In this document: positions 7,392-15,276 of the stretch, in pieces | Numbering within the stretch: the stretch's first letter is position 1 | Layout: each line of letters begins with the position of its first letter | NCBI GenBank assembly: GCA_938040325.1 | Contig: CALHXW010000020.1 | Span: forward strand, 1 to 36,360 | From: an uncultured bacterium | Lineage (GTDB): Bacteria; Myxococcota_A; UBA9042; PHBI01 | Reading direction: 5' to 3' | Length of the DNA: 36,360 nt | Program-made: the position numbers and the translations under genes | Notes under the pieces: model-generated | Told to the model about the DNA's origin: nothing | The model's database searches: none | What the model saw: only the letters and a program-made list of their open reading frames with translations

Positions 7392-8132
7392 ATGCGCATC
7401 AAACCGATCTGGGCCATCGCCAAGCGCGAGCTTGGCTTCTACTTCAACAGCCCCATCGCCTACGTCGTCATCACGGCATTTCTGCTCCTTTGTGGCGCCT
7501 ACCTCTTCATCTTCGGGAAGGGCCCGGACGGCCAAACCTTCTTCGATGGGGACGTGGCCTCGATGCGGCTGCTCTTCGAGGCGATCCCCGTCTTCTTCAT
7601 CTTCCTCGTGCCGGCGATCAGCATGCGCCTCATCAGCGAGGAGAAGCGAAGCGGCACGATCGAGCTGCTCGTGACCATGCCCATCACCGACACCGAGATC
7701 ATCGTTGGCAAGTTCCTCGGCGGCTTGGTGTTCATCGGGATCGCGCTCGTCGCGACGCTGCCGCTGCCCATCCTGGTCGGCACGCTCGGCGAGCTCGACC
7801 TTGGCGCCGTCGTGGCCGGCTACATCGGTCTGCTCCTGCTCGGCGCGGCTTACCTAGGCCTTGGGCTCATGACGAGCGTTTGGACGCAGAATCAGATCGT
7901 CGCTTACCTGTTGGGCGCGTTGCTCTGCGCGTTCTTCTACTTCATCGGCGGCATGGTCGAGAGCGTCTGGACCGGTGCCCAAGACACGGTCGCGTTCCTC
8001 TCGTTTGAGTCGCACTTCACCAACATCGCTCGCGGCGTCATCGATACGCGCGACGTGGTCTTCTACCTCTCGATGACCGCGCTCGCGCTCGTCATCTCCG
8101 TTCAGTCTCTGCAATCGCGCAACTGGAAGTAG
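7392..8132 (+). CDS. ABC-2 type permease, GldF-like
   Basis: A 246-residue integral membrane protein with about six hydrophobic segments. It opens IWAIAKRELGFYFNSPIAY, the family hallmark, and has the conserved cytoplasmic stretch PAISMRLISEEKRSGTIELL (about 75-94) and MPITDTEIIVGKFLGGL (about 96-112) found in GldF-type ABC-2 permeases. It should form the membrane channel for the ATPase encoded just upstream. The ATG at 7392 follows an AGGAGGT 7 bases away inside the end of the ATPase gene, and the next gene starts 11 bases after its stop. Transport substrate unknown. Confidence 0.9.
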   Translation: MRIKPIWAIAKRELGFYFNSPIAYVVITAFLLLCGAYLFIFGKGPDGQTFFDGDVASMRLLFEAIPVFFIFLVPAISMRLISEEKRSGTIELLVTMPITDTEIIVGKFLGGLVFIGIALVATLPLPILVGTLGELDLGAVVAGYIGLLLLGAAYLGLGLMTSVWTQNQIVAYLLGALLCAFFYFIGGMVESVWTGAQDTVAFLSFESHFTNIARGVIDTRDVVFYLSMTALALVISVQSLQSRNWK

Positions 8133-8143
8133 GGGAAGCAAAC

Positions 8144-10474
8144 ATGGCAGCACCAAGCAAGCTCTCGGGCGGTCTGAACGCAGCGGTGGTCATCATCTGC
8201 GCCATCGTGGCCGTCGTCCTTATCAACCAGCTATCGAGCTCACTCTTCGGTCGACTCGACCTGACGGAGAACAACCTCAACGTCCTCTCCGACGCGTCAA
8301 AAGAGGCGGTCGCGGAGCTCGAAGACCTCGAGGTGAAGCTCTACATCTCACCCGATCTGCCGAACTCGATCCCCTTCGGTCAGACCTCGCGCGTTGTCCA
8401 GCACGTGCCCCAGCGACTCCTCGACAAGATCGCTGAGTACAAGTCCCACAGCCCAAGCATGGTCGTCACCCGGGTCGTCGACGACGTTGTGGAAAAGGCC
8501 AAGCTCGCGCGAATTCGTCCCGTCACAGGCACAGACGCCACGCGCACGGACGCCGGTGGTATCAAGTTCGACGAGTACGTCATCGGCGCGACCTTTCACT
8601 ACCAAGGCCACATGGAGGTCATCGAGCTGGCGCTGGAGCCGGAGTTCTACGAGTTCGAGATCACCAAGCGCCTCGTGACCCTCAAGGCGAAGGCGGACAA
8701 CGCAAGCGGCATGGCCGTCGAGCTCGCCGCGGGCGCGAAAGCGGCTGAGAACGTCGCCAAGTGCAAGTCGGCGCTAGAAGCCGCAGCACCCGATGACGAT
8801 GGCGGCGGAGGAATCGGCTTTCTCAATCAAGAGAAGACCGCAGCCACGCTCGCCGCGTATCGCGCCGCCGTCGATTCGCTCAACGCATCGTGCGGATCGC
8901 TGAGCGAGACAACCGCCAGCGTCGAAGCTCTGGGAGACAACGCCAACCAGCTCAAGCGAATGGCCGCCATGACCGGCGCGATTGAAGAGAGCTACAAGGC
9001 GTTCACCGACGCACTCGGCGCCCAAGAACCCCAAGCCGCGATGGCCGCGCTTGGACAAGCTCAGCGTGTGATCGCCATTGCCGACGCTGTCGATGCCGAA
9101 AACATCGACCTCAAGAACTCGCCCGGCCGGAGCAAGATCGGCTTTGTGACCAACGGGCTCACGTTCGCGCCCTTCCCGAACAGCCAACCGCTGGTTCCCC
9201 GTGAGCTTGAGGGTGCCCTGGCTCAGAAAAACCCGATCCTTGGCCAAGTCCTGCCCCAGCTCAAGCAGATCGACAGCCAGGTCAACGAAGTGCTGGCGCG
9301 CATCAACCAAGGGCTCTTTCGCTCCCAGGGCTTCGACATCGTCGACATCGATCTGGAGCAGCCGATTCCAACCAGCGTGCGCTCGCTCGTGGTCTTCGGT
9401 CCCAAGGGCGCGTTCAGCGACTACCAGCAGTACCAGCTCGACCAGTTTGTGATGGGCGGAGGCTCGCTCGTTGTCTTCGTCAATGCGTGGGACGTGGAGA
9501 TCCTCAACCTCACCGCGAAGGGCGACGTCGCAGACCCGCGGCTGACTGCAAACACGTCCAACATCGGCGACCTCGTTGCGCACTACGGGATTAAGCCCAC
9601 AGGCCACATGGTCATGGAGCCCAAGCAACACGACCAGCTCGTGCTTCAGGAGTATGGCAAGCGCGGCGGACAGCTCTTTCCCTGGCAGCGCCGCCCTTCC
9701 CCATCGCCGATGCTGCCTGTCTTGAGCGACCTCGACGACTCAAGCCCGCTCGTGCGCGCGATGACGTCGGTCACGCTGCCCTTTCCGACCTCGCTCGAGC
9801 TCAGCGGCGCGGCCACGCCCCTGGTGCGGACCAGCGAAGCAGCCGTCACAATGAACGATCAGGCCTTTCCGCTCACGCCCCGCGAGCAAGCCGCGCGTAT
9901 CGCGGCCCAGAGCGGCGAGGGACCATTGGCGCTCGTGGCGGTCGTGTCGGGCGAGCTCACCAGCGCATTCGCGGGCCGCGAAGCACCGACACCCGCGACG
10001 AGTGGCGAGGAGGACGCCGCGACGGCTCAGCCAGCGACACCGCGGCTGGATGCTGGCAGCGGACGGGTCCTCGTCGTTGGCTCGAACCTTGGTCTCGAGC
10101 CGCTCTCGCGTGCATCGATCCTCGACGGCTTCAGCCTGACCTCGCTGACCAACGACAACATGGAGTACATCCAGAAGTTCCGGCAGTGGCGTGCCAACTT
10201 CCACAACTGGAACACCCGCATTGGCCAGCTTGAGCACACGCTCAGCGGCAACCTGCGCTTTCTCACCAATGTGCTCGACTGGTCGGTCCAGCGAGACGCG
10301 CTGGCGGAGCTTCGCAGCAAGCCATTCGCCCGCCGTCCGCTCGACAAGACGGAGTCCGGCACACGGACGGGCTACCAGCTCGCAGCGATCGCTGGCGGCC
10401 CGCTCCTCTTTCTCTTGGCGGGATTCGTCTGGTGGCGCCTGCGCCGTCGCCGCCAAGGAGGTCTCCGAGCATGA
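8144..10474 (+). CDS. GldG-like ABC auxiliary protein, two membrane anchors with a large outer domain
   Basis: A 776-residue member of the GldG / ABC_transp_aux group, the third component of Gld-type ABC systems. A membrane helix lies at about 11-30 and is followed by the family pattern GRLDLTENNLNVLSDASKEA (37-56). The domain has VKLYISPDLPNSIPF (64-78), then a later region with RSLVVFGPKGAFSDYQQYQL and FVMGGGSLVVFVNAWDV, and a second helix near the C-terminus (about 742-763) ending in a basic WRLRRRRQGG tail. Residues 183-322 form an Ala-rich, probably coiled-coil insertion with a DDDGGGG linker, making the protein longer than most relatives. The stop codon overlaps the next start as ATGA. 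The role is probably to couple the transporter to a periplasmic partner; the family's biochemical function is not established. Confidence 0.86.
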   Translation: MAAPSKLSGGLNAAVVIICAIVAVVLINQLSSSLFGRLDLTENNLNVLSDASKEAVAELEDLEVKLYISPDLPNSIPFGQTSRVVQHVPQRLLDKIAEYKSHSPSMVVTRVVDDVVEKAKLARIRPVTGTDATRTDAGGIKFDEYVIGATFHYQGHMEVIELALEPEFYEFEITKRLVTLKAKADNASGMAVELAAGAKAAENVAKCKSALEAAAPDDDGGGGIGFLNQEKTAATLAAYRAAVDSLNASCGSLSETTASVEALGDNANQLKRMAAMTGAIEESYKAFTDALGAQEPQAAMAALGQAQRVIAIADAVDAENIDLKNSPGRSKIGFVTNGLTFAPFPNSQPLVPRELEGALAQKNPILGQVLPQLKQIDSQVNEVLARINQGLFRSQGFDIVDIDLEQPIPTSVRSLVVFGPKGAFSDYQQYQLDQFVMGGGSLVVFVNAWDVEILNLTAKGDVADPRLTANTSNIGDLVAHYGIKPTGHMVMEPKQHDQLVLQEYGKRGGQLFPWQRRPSPSPMLPVLSDLDDSSPLVRAMTSVTLPFPTSLELSGAATPLVRTSEAAVTMNDQAFPLTPREQAARIAAQSGEGPLALVAVVSGELTSAFAGREAPTPATSGEEDAATAQPATPRLDAGSGRVLVVGSNLGLEPLSRASILDGFSLTSLTNDNMEYIQKFRQWRANFHNWNTRIGQLEHTLSGNLRFLTNVLDWSVQRDALAELRSKPFARRPLDKTESGTRTGYQLAAIAGGPLLFLLAGFVWWRLRRRRQGGLRA

Positions 10475-12366
10475 AGAAGTCAACCCTCTACTGGCTCGCT
10501 GCGGTCGCTGTGCTCGGACTCCTCGTTCTCATCTTCCCGCCGAGCGACGGAGACAGCCAATCGAGCGCGGACCGTGACAACGTCGAGGAGCTCGCGCTCG
10601 CTGGGTACGCGAGCGAAGCGCAGCTCGCAGCTGACAAGAAGCGTGACCTGTTTGACGCCCCTGTCGACATCGACCACCCCATCGACGAGATCCTGGTCGA
10701 GCGTCCCGAAGGCAACTTCCACCTCACACGGAGCGGCGAAGGCAAAGATGCGACGTGGCACATGGTGGCGCCCGTCAAGTCGCTCGCCGTCCAGTTCCTC
10801 GTCAAAAAGATCATCACGCCGTTCAAAGACAAGACGGTCGCCGTGCACAGCCGGCGCGTCTCTGAGCCGGACGCGAAGGATCTCTCGCTCTCGCCAGAGG
10901 CCCGACGGCGCGTCACGCTCAAGTCGAAAGGCGCCGTTTTCCAAGGTATCGACCTCTACGTTGGAAAGGCCGTCGAAGAGACAGACGCCACCGGCAAGGT
11001 TCTGTCGGTCGACACGTGGTTGACCACAGCGGACAAGCCCGACGTCGCGCATCGCGTCGTCGACAAGAACCTTCTCAAGCCTCTGATGGTGCCGCTCACC
11101 GATCTCCGCGACAAGAAGGCGACCTCGTTCGAGCCAAGCGCCGTGCGGTCGCTCACAATCCGCGACCCGGCGGGGGCAGAGCTCACCCTCTCCTCGGCAC
11201 CGCCTGAGGACGGCGCCGCGCCCGTCTGGAAGGTAACGGCACCTGAGGGGATCGCTGTCGACGCGTCTGTCGACCGTGTTGTCAACGGCCTCACGGACCT
11301 CCGCGTCAAGCGCTTCGTGTCCGATGCCGACGCCCCAAAGGGCGCTCTTGGCGACGCCCCATGGCGCATCACGGCGACGATCGACGGTCGTGCTCAACCC
11401 TACGTGTTCCACATCGCAGCCACCCCGGAGAGCCCTGACAGCTGGTGGGCAAAGGTTGAAGGCGCCACAGAGCACTATGAGCTGCCCAAGCACGCCCGCG
11501 ACGCGCTCTGTAAGCGCGTTGAAGACATCCGTGACAAGCGCCTCTTTCCGGCGGGCTCAGCCACGGCCGGTAACGTCGTGCTCTCCGATCCGTCCGGCAC
11601 CCCGATCCGGATCAAGCGAACCGACGCGGGATGGCGCCTTGAGGACCAACCGGCGATTGCTCTCGACGCCGATGGCGCGATTCGCCAGCTCGGCGAGGTC
11701 AAAGCCTTGCGGTATGCCCGCACCGACGAGCAGGAGGCCGCACGCGGAGCGCTCGCAAAGCCAGCGCGTGTCGCCACCGTCGGCGACGTCACCCTCAGCC
11801 TCAGTGAGCCGATTGGAGCGGGCGAGGACGCGTCAAAGCGCTGGGCGCTGAGCACCGCATGGCCCGACACCCCGGCGCTCGTCCACGGCCACGTCGTCAA
11901 GCGGCTGGAGACCAACGTCGCGACCCTCCGCGACAAGCGCGTGTTCACAGAGAAGGCCGGCGCCATCGCGACGCTCGAGCTCAAGGTGGGTGAGGACGCC
12001 TATGTGCTCAAGCGCGGCGACGACGGCAAGTTTCGCGGCGAGGACCTGCCCGGCGACCGCAACCAGATCAAGACCGTCATCAACACGCTCGTGCAGCTGC
12101 GGGCCAAGACGTTCCCACCTGCGGCCACGACGCCGGAGCATGCACAGCTCCGTGGCGAGCGGGCCGACGTGAGCGGCACCTACACCGCACGCTTCAAGGA
12201 TGGCAGCTCGCGGACTGTGGTGATTGGAAACAAGAAGGCCGGCGACGCCCCCTACGCAACGACGGACAGCGGTCCTCTCGCCGGCCTGCTGTTCACGGTC
12301 AACGGCTACCAAGCGAAAAACCTCGCCAAGCCAAAAGCCCAAGTCCTGGGCGAGCAGGCGAAGTAG
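10471..12366 (+). CDS. DUF4340 domain protein, membrane anchored
   Basis: A 631-residue protein with one N-terminal membrane helix (STLYWLAAVAVLGLLVLIF, 4-22) and a long outer part. It has the DUF4340 layout with an internal repeat whose strongest element, a leucine/isoleucine-Arg-x-Lys-x-x-Phe run, recurs as LRDKKATSF, LRVKRFV, IRDKRLF, LRDKRVF and LRAKTF near residues 213, 276, 353, 485 and 543. I chose the ATG at 10471 rather than an in-frame GTG/ATG further upstream because it overlaps the stop of the GldG-like gene as ATGA and AAGGAGGT lies 8 bases before it. DUF4340 genes commonly follow gldG-like genes, so it is probably the fourth component of this ABC system. Function unknown. It converges with the gene ending at 12395, leaving a 28-base gap without a clear terminator. 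Confidence 0.85.
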   Translation: MKKSTLYWLAAVAVLGLLVLIFPPSDGDSQSSADRDNVEELALAGYASEAQLAADKKRDLFDAPVDIDHPIDEILVERPEGNFHLTRSGEGKDATWHMVAPVKSLAVQFLVKKIITPFKDKTVAVHSRRVSEPDAKDLSLSPEARRRVTLKSKGAVFQGIDLYVGKAVEETDATGKVLSVDTWLTTADKPDVAHRVVDKNLLKPLMVPLTDLRDKKATSFEPSAVRSLTIRDPAGAELTLSSAPPEDGAAPVWKVTAPEGIAVDASVDRVVNGLTDLRVKRFVSDADAPKGALGDAPWRITATIDGRAQPYVFHIAATPESPDSWWAKVEGATEHYELPKHARDALCKRVEDIRDKRLFPAGSATAGNVVLSDPSGTPIRIKRTDAGWRLEDQPAIALDADGAIRQLGEVKALRYARTDEQEAARGALAKPARVATVGDVTLSLSEPIGAGEDASKRWALSTAWPDTPALVHGHVVKRLETNVATLRDKRVFTEKAGAIATLELKVGEDAYVLKRGDDGKFRGEDLPGDRNQIKTVINTLVQLRAKTFPPAATTPEHAQLRGERADVSGTYTARFKDGSSRTVVIGNKKAGDAPYATTDSGPLAGLLFTVNGYQAKNLAKPKAQVLGEQAK

Positions 12367-12394
12367 GGTTCGACGCTTCCGACTGGAGCCCGCC

Positions 12395-13621
12395 CTACGC
12401 GCGGAGGTAGCGCTCTCGTTCCCACGCGGTGACCTGCCGGCGATAGGCGGCACCGTCCTGCTCGGCGGCTGTGGCTGCCAGCTCGACGAGCGGCGTGCCC
12501 AGCGCGGTCCGCACTACGACTGAGTGGCGCGCGCGGTCCGCTGCTTGAGCAAGCGTGACGGGTGCTTGCTCGCCGCCAGACGTCTCCGGTGCGCGGCTCT
12601 GCCCAAGGCGACCGACGGTCGCATCAATGAGCAACGCGAGCACCAGGTAGGGGTTGGCGATGGCGTCGGCTCCACGAAAGACGAACGCGTTGGGTCGTTC
12701 ATCGCCGGTTGTCTCTGTCAGGCTGCACACCCCATCGACCGCCACAGGCGCCGTGTAGCTGTTGATGGTCGGCCGGGTGAACAAGCTCGCATCGCCGTGA
12801 ACCTGGGAAAGCGCAGCCAGGATCCCTTGGGCAGAGGACGATGGGCTCTTCGCCTCATCGAGTCCGACCCCATGAAGCTCGACATCGCCGTCGTCGCTGT
12901 CGAGCGAGAGCGTCAGATCCATGCCGCTTCGTGGCTGTCCAGCAAAGGGAAACGGCATCAGCGTCGCCAAGACGCCTTGGCGCTTCGCAACGACACTGGC
13001 CACCGCGCGCGCCGACAGGAGCGAGTCGGCGAGCGTCAGCGCGTCGCTGTACGCGAAGCCGACACGCAGCTGACCAGGCCCCGCAGCCGTCCCAAACCCT
13101 GTGGTCGCGGCGCCAAGGTCCTCAAGGATCCCGATGACGTCGGCACCAAAGGCAAGCTCCGTCGAGGCCGGGTCCAGACCGAAGGGCTGCCCACCGCCTT
13201 GGCCTGCGAGCGCCTCTCCCGACGCGTCGAGCAGATAGTGGCAGAGACCTGCGCCCGCGTAGAGACGGTAGTCCAGCGCTGCGGCACGCCCCATCGCTGA
13301 CTTTAGGACAGAGCGCGTGTCCACAACCGCGGGGCGGCCGTCGACGTCGTCGACATCGCAGATCAAGCGTGCCACGCGGTTGGTCGCGTGCCACGGCAGT
13401 GTCGCCCACGTGCTGGGATCTGGCCGCAGGATGAAGCGGGTACCGCGCTCGAGCCCGACCTCATTGCCACTCATCGGGACGCCAGCGTCGAGCACCTGCT
13501 CAAGCTGGTTGGTCGGCACAACGGCTCCGCGCAGCTGGCCCGCGACCGACGGGTACCAGAGCTGGATGAGCTCCACCTTGGACTTGCTCGCCTGCTTGAT
13601 AAGGTAGTCAGCGTCGCTCAT
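12395..13621 (-). CDS. Glutamine-synthetase-like protein lacking catalytic residues
   Basis: A 408-residue protein with the whole-length fold pattern of type I glutamine synthetase: IQLWYPSVAGQLRGAVVP (19-36), ILRPDPSTWATLPW (64-77), RVARLICDVDDVDGRP (82-97), GPGQLRVGFAYSDALTLAD (181-199), LMPFPFAGQPRSGMD (221-235), TINSYTAP (285-292), ANPYLVLALLIDA (322-334) and a C-terminal AWERERYL (399-406). The active site is lost. The EPEFF-type glutamates are replaced near 124-130 (AGLCHYL), those of the HHEVAPGQHE segment near 178-186, the ammonium/ATP-site His of GSGMH is D235, the NSYKRL Lys and Arg are absent, and the E of the ExR motif is V314, although R316 remains. I infer a non-catalytic regulator or binding protein. 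Its ATG overlaps the upstream regulator stop (ATGA). Confidence 0.85.
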   Translation of the reverse strand: MSDADYLIKQASKSKVELIQLWYPSVAGQLRGAVVPTNQLEQVLDAGVPMSGNEVGLERGTRFILRPDPSTWATLPWHATNRVARLICDVDDVDGRPAVVDTRSVLKSAMGRAAALDYRLYAGAGLCHYLLDASGEALAGQGGGQPFGLDPASTELAFGADVIGILEDLGAATTGFGTAAGPGQLRVGFAYSDALTLADSLLSARAVASVVAKRQGVLATLMPFPFAGQPRSGMDLTLSLDSDDGDVELHGVGLDEAKSPSSSAQGILAALSQVHGDASLFTRPTINSYTAPVAVDGVCSLTETTGDERPNAFVFRGADAIANPYLVLALLIDATVGRLGQSRAPETSGGEQAPVTLAQAADRARHSVVVRTALGTPLVELAATAAEQDGAAYRRQVTAWERERYLRA

Positions 13622-14325
13622 GCCCCAGTGTCTCCTTTGCGCTTGTGGCCTGTTCCAGCTGCACCGTCACGGTCAGCCCACTTGTAGCCGAGGTGGCGAA
13701 TCGTCTGGATTCGCCCGGCGTAGGGCTGGTCAAGCTTAGCCCGCAGGCGCCGAATGTGGATGTCTACGGTCCGGGAACCGCCGTAGTAGTCGTGCCCCCA
13801 GACGCGGTTGAGGAGCTGGTCGCGGGTGAACGCTCGCCCCGGATGGCCGACCAGAAACGCCAGCAGCCGGAACTCTTGGAAGGTCAGATCCAGCGCCTTG
13901 CCAGCGAGCGTCGCCTCGAAGGCCTCGGGGTCGACCACCAGCTCATCGCATCGTATCGCGGCATCATCGCCTGGGTCGCCAAGCGCCCGTCGCACGCGCA
14001 CCGCCAGCTCCCCCTCGATGAGCGGCCGCAGGCAAAAGTCCGCCAGGGCGTCCAAGCGGGCGAGCTGGTCGACACGCGCCGCGCCAACAATGACGATCAT
14101 CGGAACCTCAGCGAACGCCGGAAGCGCCCGAATGCGTTGGGTGCAAGCCGCAACGCCAACGTCAGCTGCGATGTCGACGACCAACAGGCGAAGCGCCCGC
14201 CCATGAGGCGGAGATGCGTCTGGCCTGGCCCACGTGGCCTCCACGCCGGCGGTGTTCACGGCCCGCAGCAGAACCTCCCGCACGCTCACCTCGGAGATGA
14301 TGTGAACGCGGCCGCTCACCCCCAC
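13618..14325 (-). CDS. OmpR/PhoB-family regulator with atypical receiver (GlnR-like)
   Basis: A 235-residue regulator. The C-terminal half is a clear winged helix: LDLTFQEFRLLAFLVGHPG (145-163), FTRDQLLNRVWG (166-177), RTVDIHIRRLRAKLD (185-199) and IQTIRHLGYKW (206-216). The N-terminal half folds like a receiver but departs from it: the first strand ends IISE without the Asp pair, D51 (LLVVD) is in place, the switch Thr/Ser is G81, and the Lys of the KP motif is R100. Phosphorylation by a kinase is therefore doubtful, as in orphan regulators such as actinobacterial GlnR. The start is GTG at 14325; a second in-frame GTG two codons later is also possible. It overlaps the glutamine-synthetase-like gene by 4 bases, so the two act together. 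Confidence 0.85.
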   Translation of the reverse strand: MGVSGRVHIISEVSVREVLLRAVNTAGVEATWARPDASPPHGRALRLLVVDIAADVGVAACTQRIRALPAFAEVPMIVIVGAARVDQLARLDALADFCLRPLIEGELAVRVRRALGDPGDDAAIRCDELVVDPEAFEATLAGKALDLTFQEFRLLAFLVGHPGRAFTRDQLLNRVWGHDYYGGSRTVDIHIRRLRAKLDQPYAGRIQTIRHLGYKWADRDGAAGTGHKRKGDTGA

Positions 14326-14352
14326 GCCCCGGGCGCGTTAGGCAATGCTGGT

Positions 14353-15006
14353 CTACTTCGCACCGCTGAGCCGCTCAACGTTCAGTTCGGCAGTGGCGAG
14401 GTTGGCTTCGGCACGCTGACGTGCGTTCCGGAGTCGCTCCATCTCAGCGGCTGACAGGGTGGCCTTCCACGTACCGTCGGCGTTGGCGAAGACCCAGCTG
14501 TCCCCGCCCCACGTCGTCACGGTCGCGTTCTCGCCCTCGATCTCAACCCCGCGGACGCGAGCGCCCAGCTTGGCCATCGTCCCCAGCTCCTCGCCAGGTG
14601 CACTGCGGACGACATGCAGAAAGAGCTGCTGCGCGCTCTTGAGCGCGGCTCGCTCGCCAAGCTTCAGGCTCTCGAGCGCCGCTTTCATATGGACCGTCGG
14701 GTACTGGGTCTTGATCGTGCTCTGGGCCTTTTGCTCTGCCTGAAACCACGCCGTGAACTCCGCCTGAGCTGTCGGCTCGAGGCTCTCCCAGAGCGTCGCG
14801 GTGTCGTGGGTCCGGCGGGCCTCGATCCAGCTGTAGTACGCGGCCTCCACGGTCCCGGCGTCGCCGCTGGTTGGCAGCTCACACCCCGCCGCCGCAACAG
14901 CCGTCAGCACCATCAGCGCAATCGCACGACCGGCTCTCACCGAGCGGGTGATCGCGACTGAACGCCCCTGCGTCGGGCGTTGCGGGGTCTTGAGGGCGCG
15001 TTCCAT
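14353..15006 (-). CDS. Predicted lipoprotein with NTF2-like C-terminal part
   Basis: A 217-residue predicted lipoprotein. A basic N-terminus is followed by a hydrophobic segment (AIALMVLTAVAAAGC) with the lipobox VAAAGC at about residues 37-42; the start may lie a little later than the first ATG. The mature part begins with EAAYYSWIEARRTHDTATLW and an amphipathic helical stretch, and ends with VRGVEIEGENATVTTWGGDS and DGTWKATLSA, a pattern like DUF4878/NTF2-type lipoproteins. A charged helical tail (EMERLRNARQRAEANLATAEL) follows. The regulator gene starts 27 bases downstream, so the gene probably heads a three-gene minus-strand operon. Function unknown; fold assignment is tentative. Confidence 0.7.
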   Translation of the reverse strand: MERALKTPQRPTQGRSVAITRSVRAGRAIALMVLTAVAAAGCELPTSGDAGTVEAAYYSWIEARRTHDTATLWESLEPTAQAEFTAWFQAEQKAQSTIKTQYPTVHMKAALESLKLGERAALKSAQQLFLHVVRSAPGEELGTMAKLGARVRGVEIEGENATVTTWGGDSWVFANADGTWKATLSAAEMERLRNARQRAEANLATAELNVERLSGAK

Positions 15007-15205
15007 GTCGATCCGCCTGTGGTCAAGGCTCCAATCGGAGCGAGCAACTCCTTCGATAGTCTACCACCGCCCCGCCGGCAAGCGACGCGACGTCCCGCCA
15101 CGACACAACGACCGGTTCTTCGAACGCGTGGCCAGCGTCTTGAGCAGCCAAGGACCCGCTAAGTGTCGGGCAGCGTCGAGGTTTCCGGCGCAACGAGCTT
15201 TTCCT

Positions 15206-15234
15206 TTGGTCTGTGCGGAGTCGCTCCCTATACT
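15206..15234 (+). promoter_or_regulatory. Candidate promoter for the cysteine-rich lipoprotein gene
   Basis: TTGGTC (15206-15211) and TATACT (15229-15234) are separated by exactly 17 bases. The -10 box matches consensus at 5 of 6 positions. It would start a leader of about 35 bases before the ATG at 15277, in the gap divergent from the lipoprotein at 15006. No other feature is seen in 15007-15276. Confidence 0.5.
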
Positions 15235-15276
15235 GCCGCGTCCGATCACCGGACCCTGTTTTTTGGAGAAAGTTTG

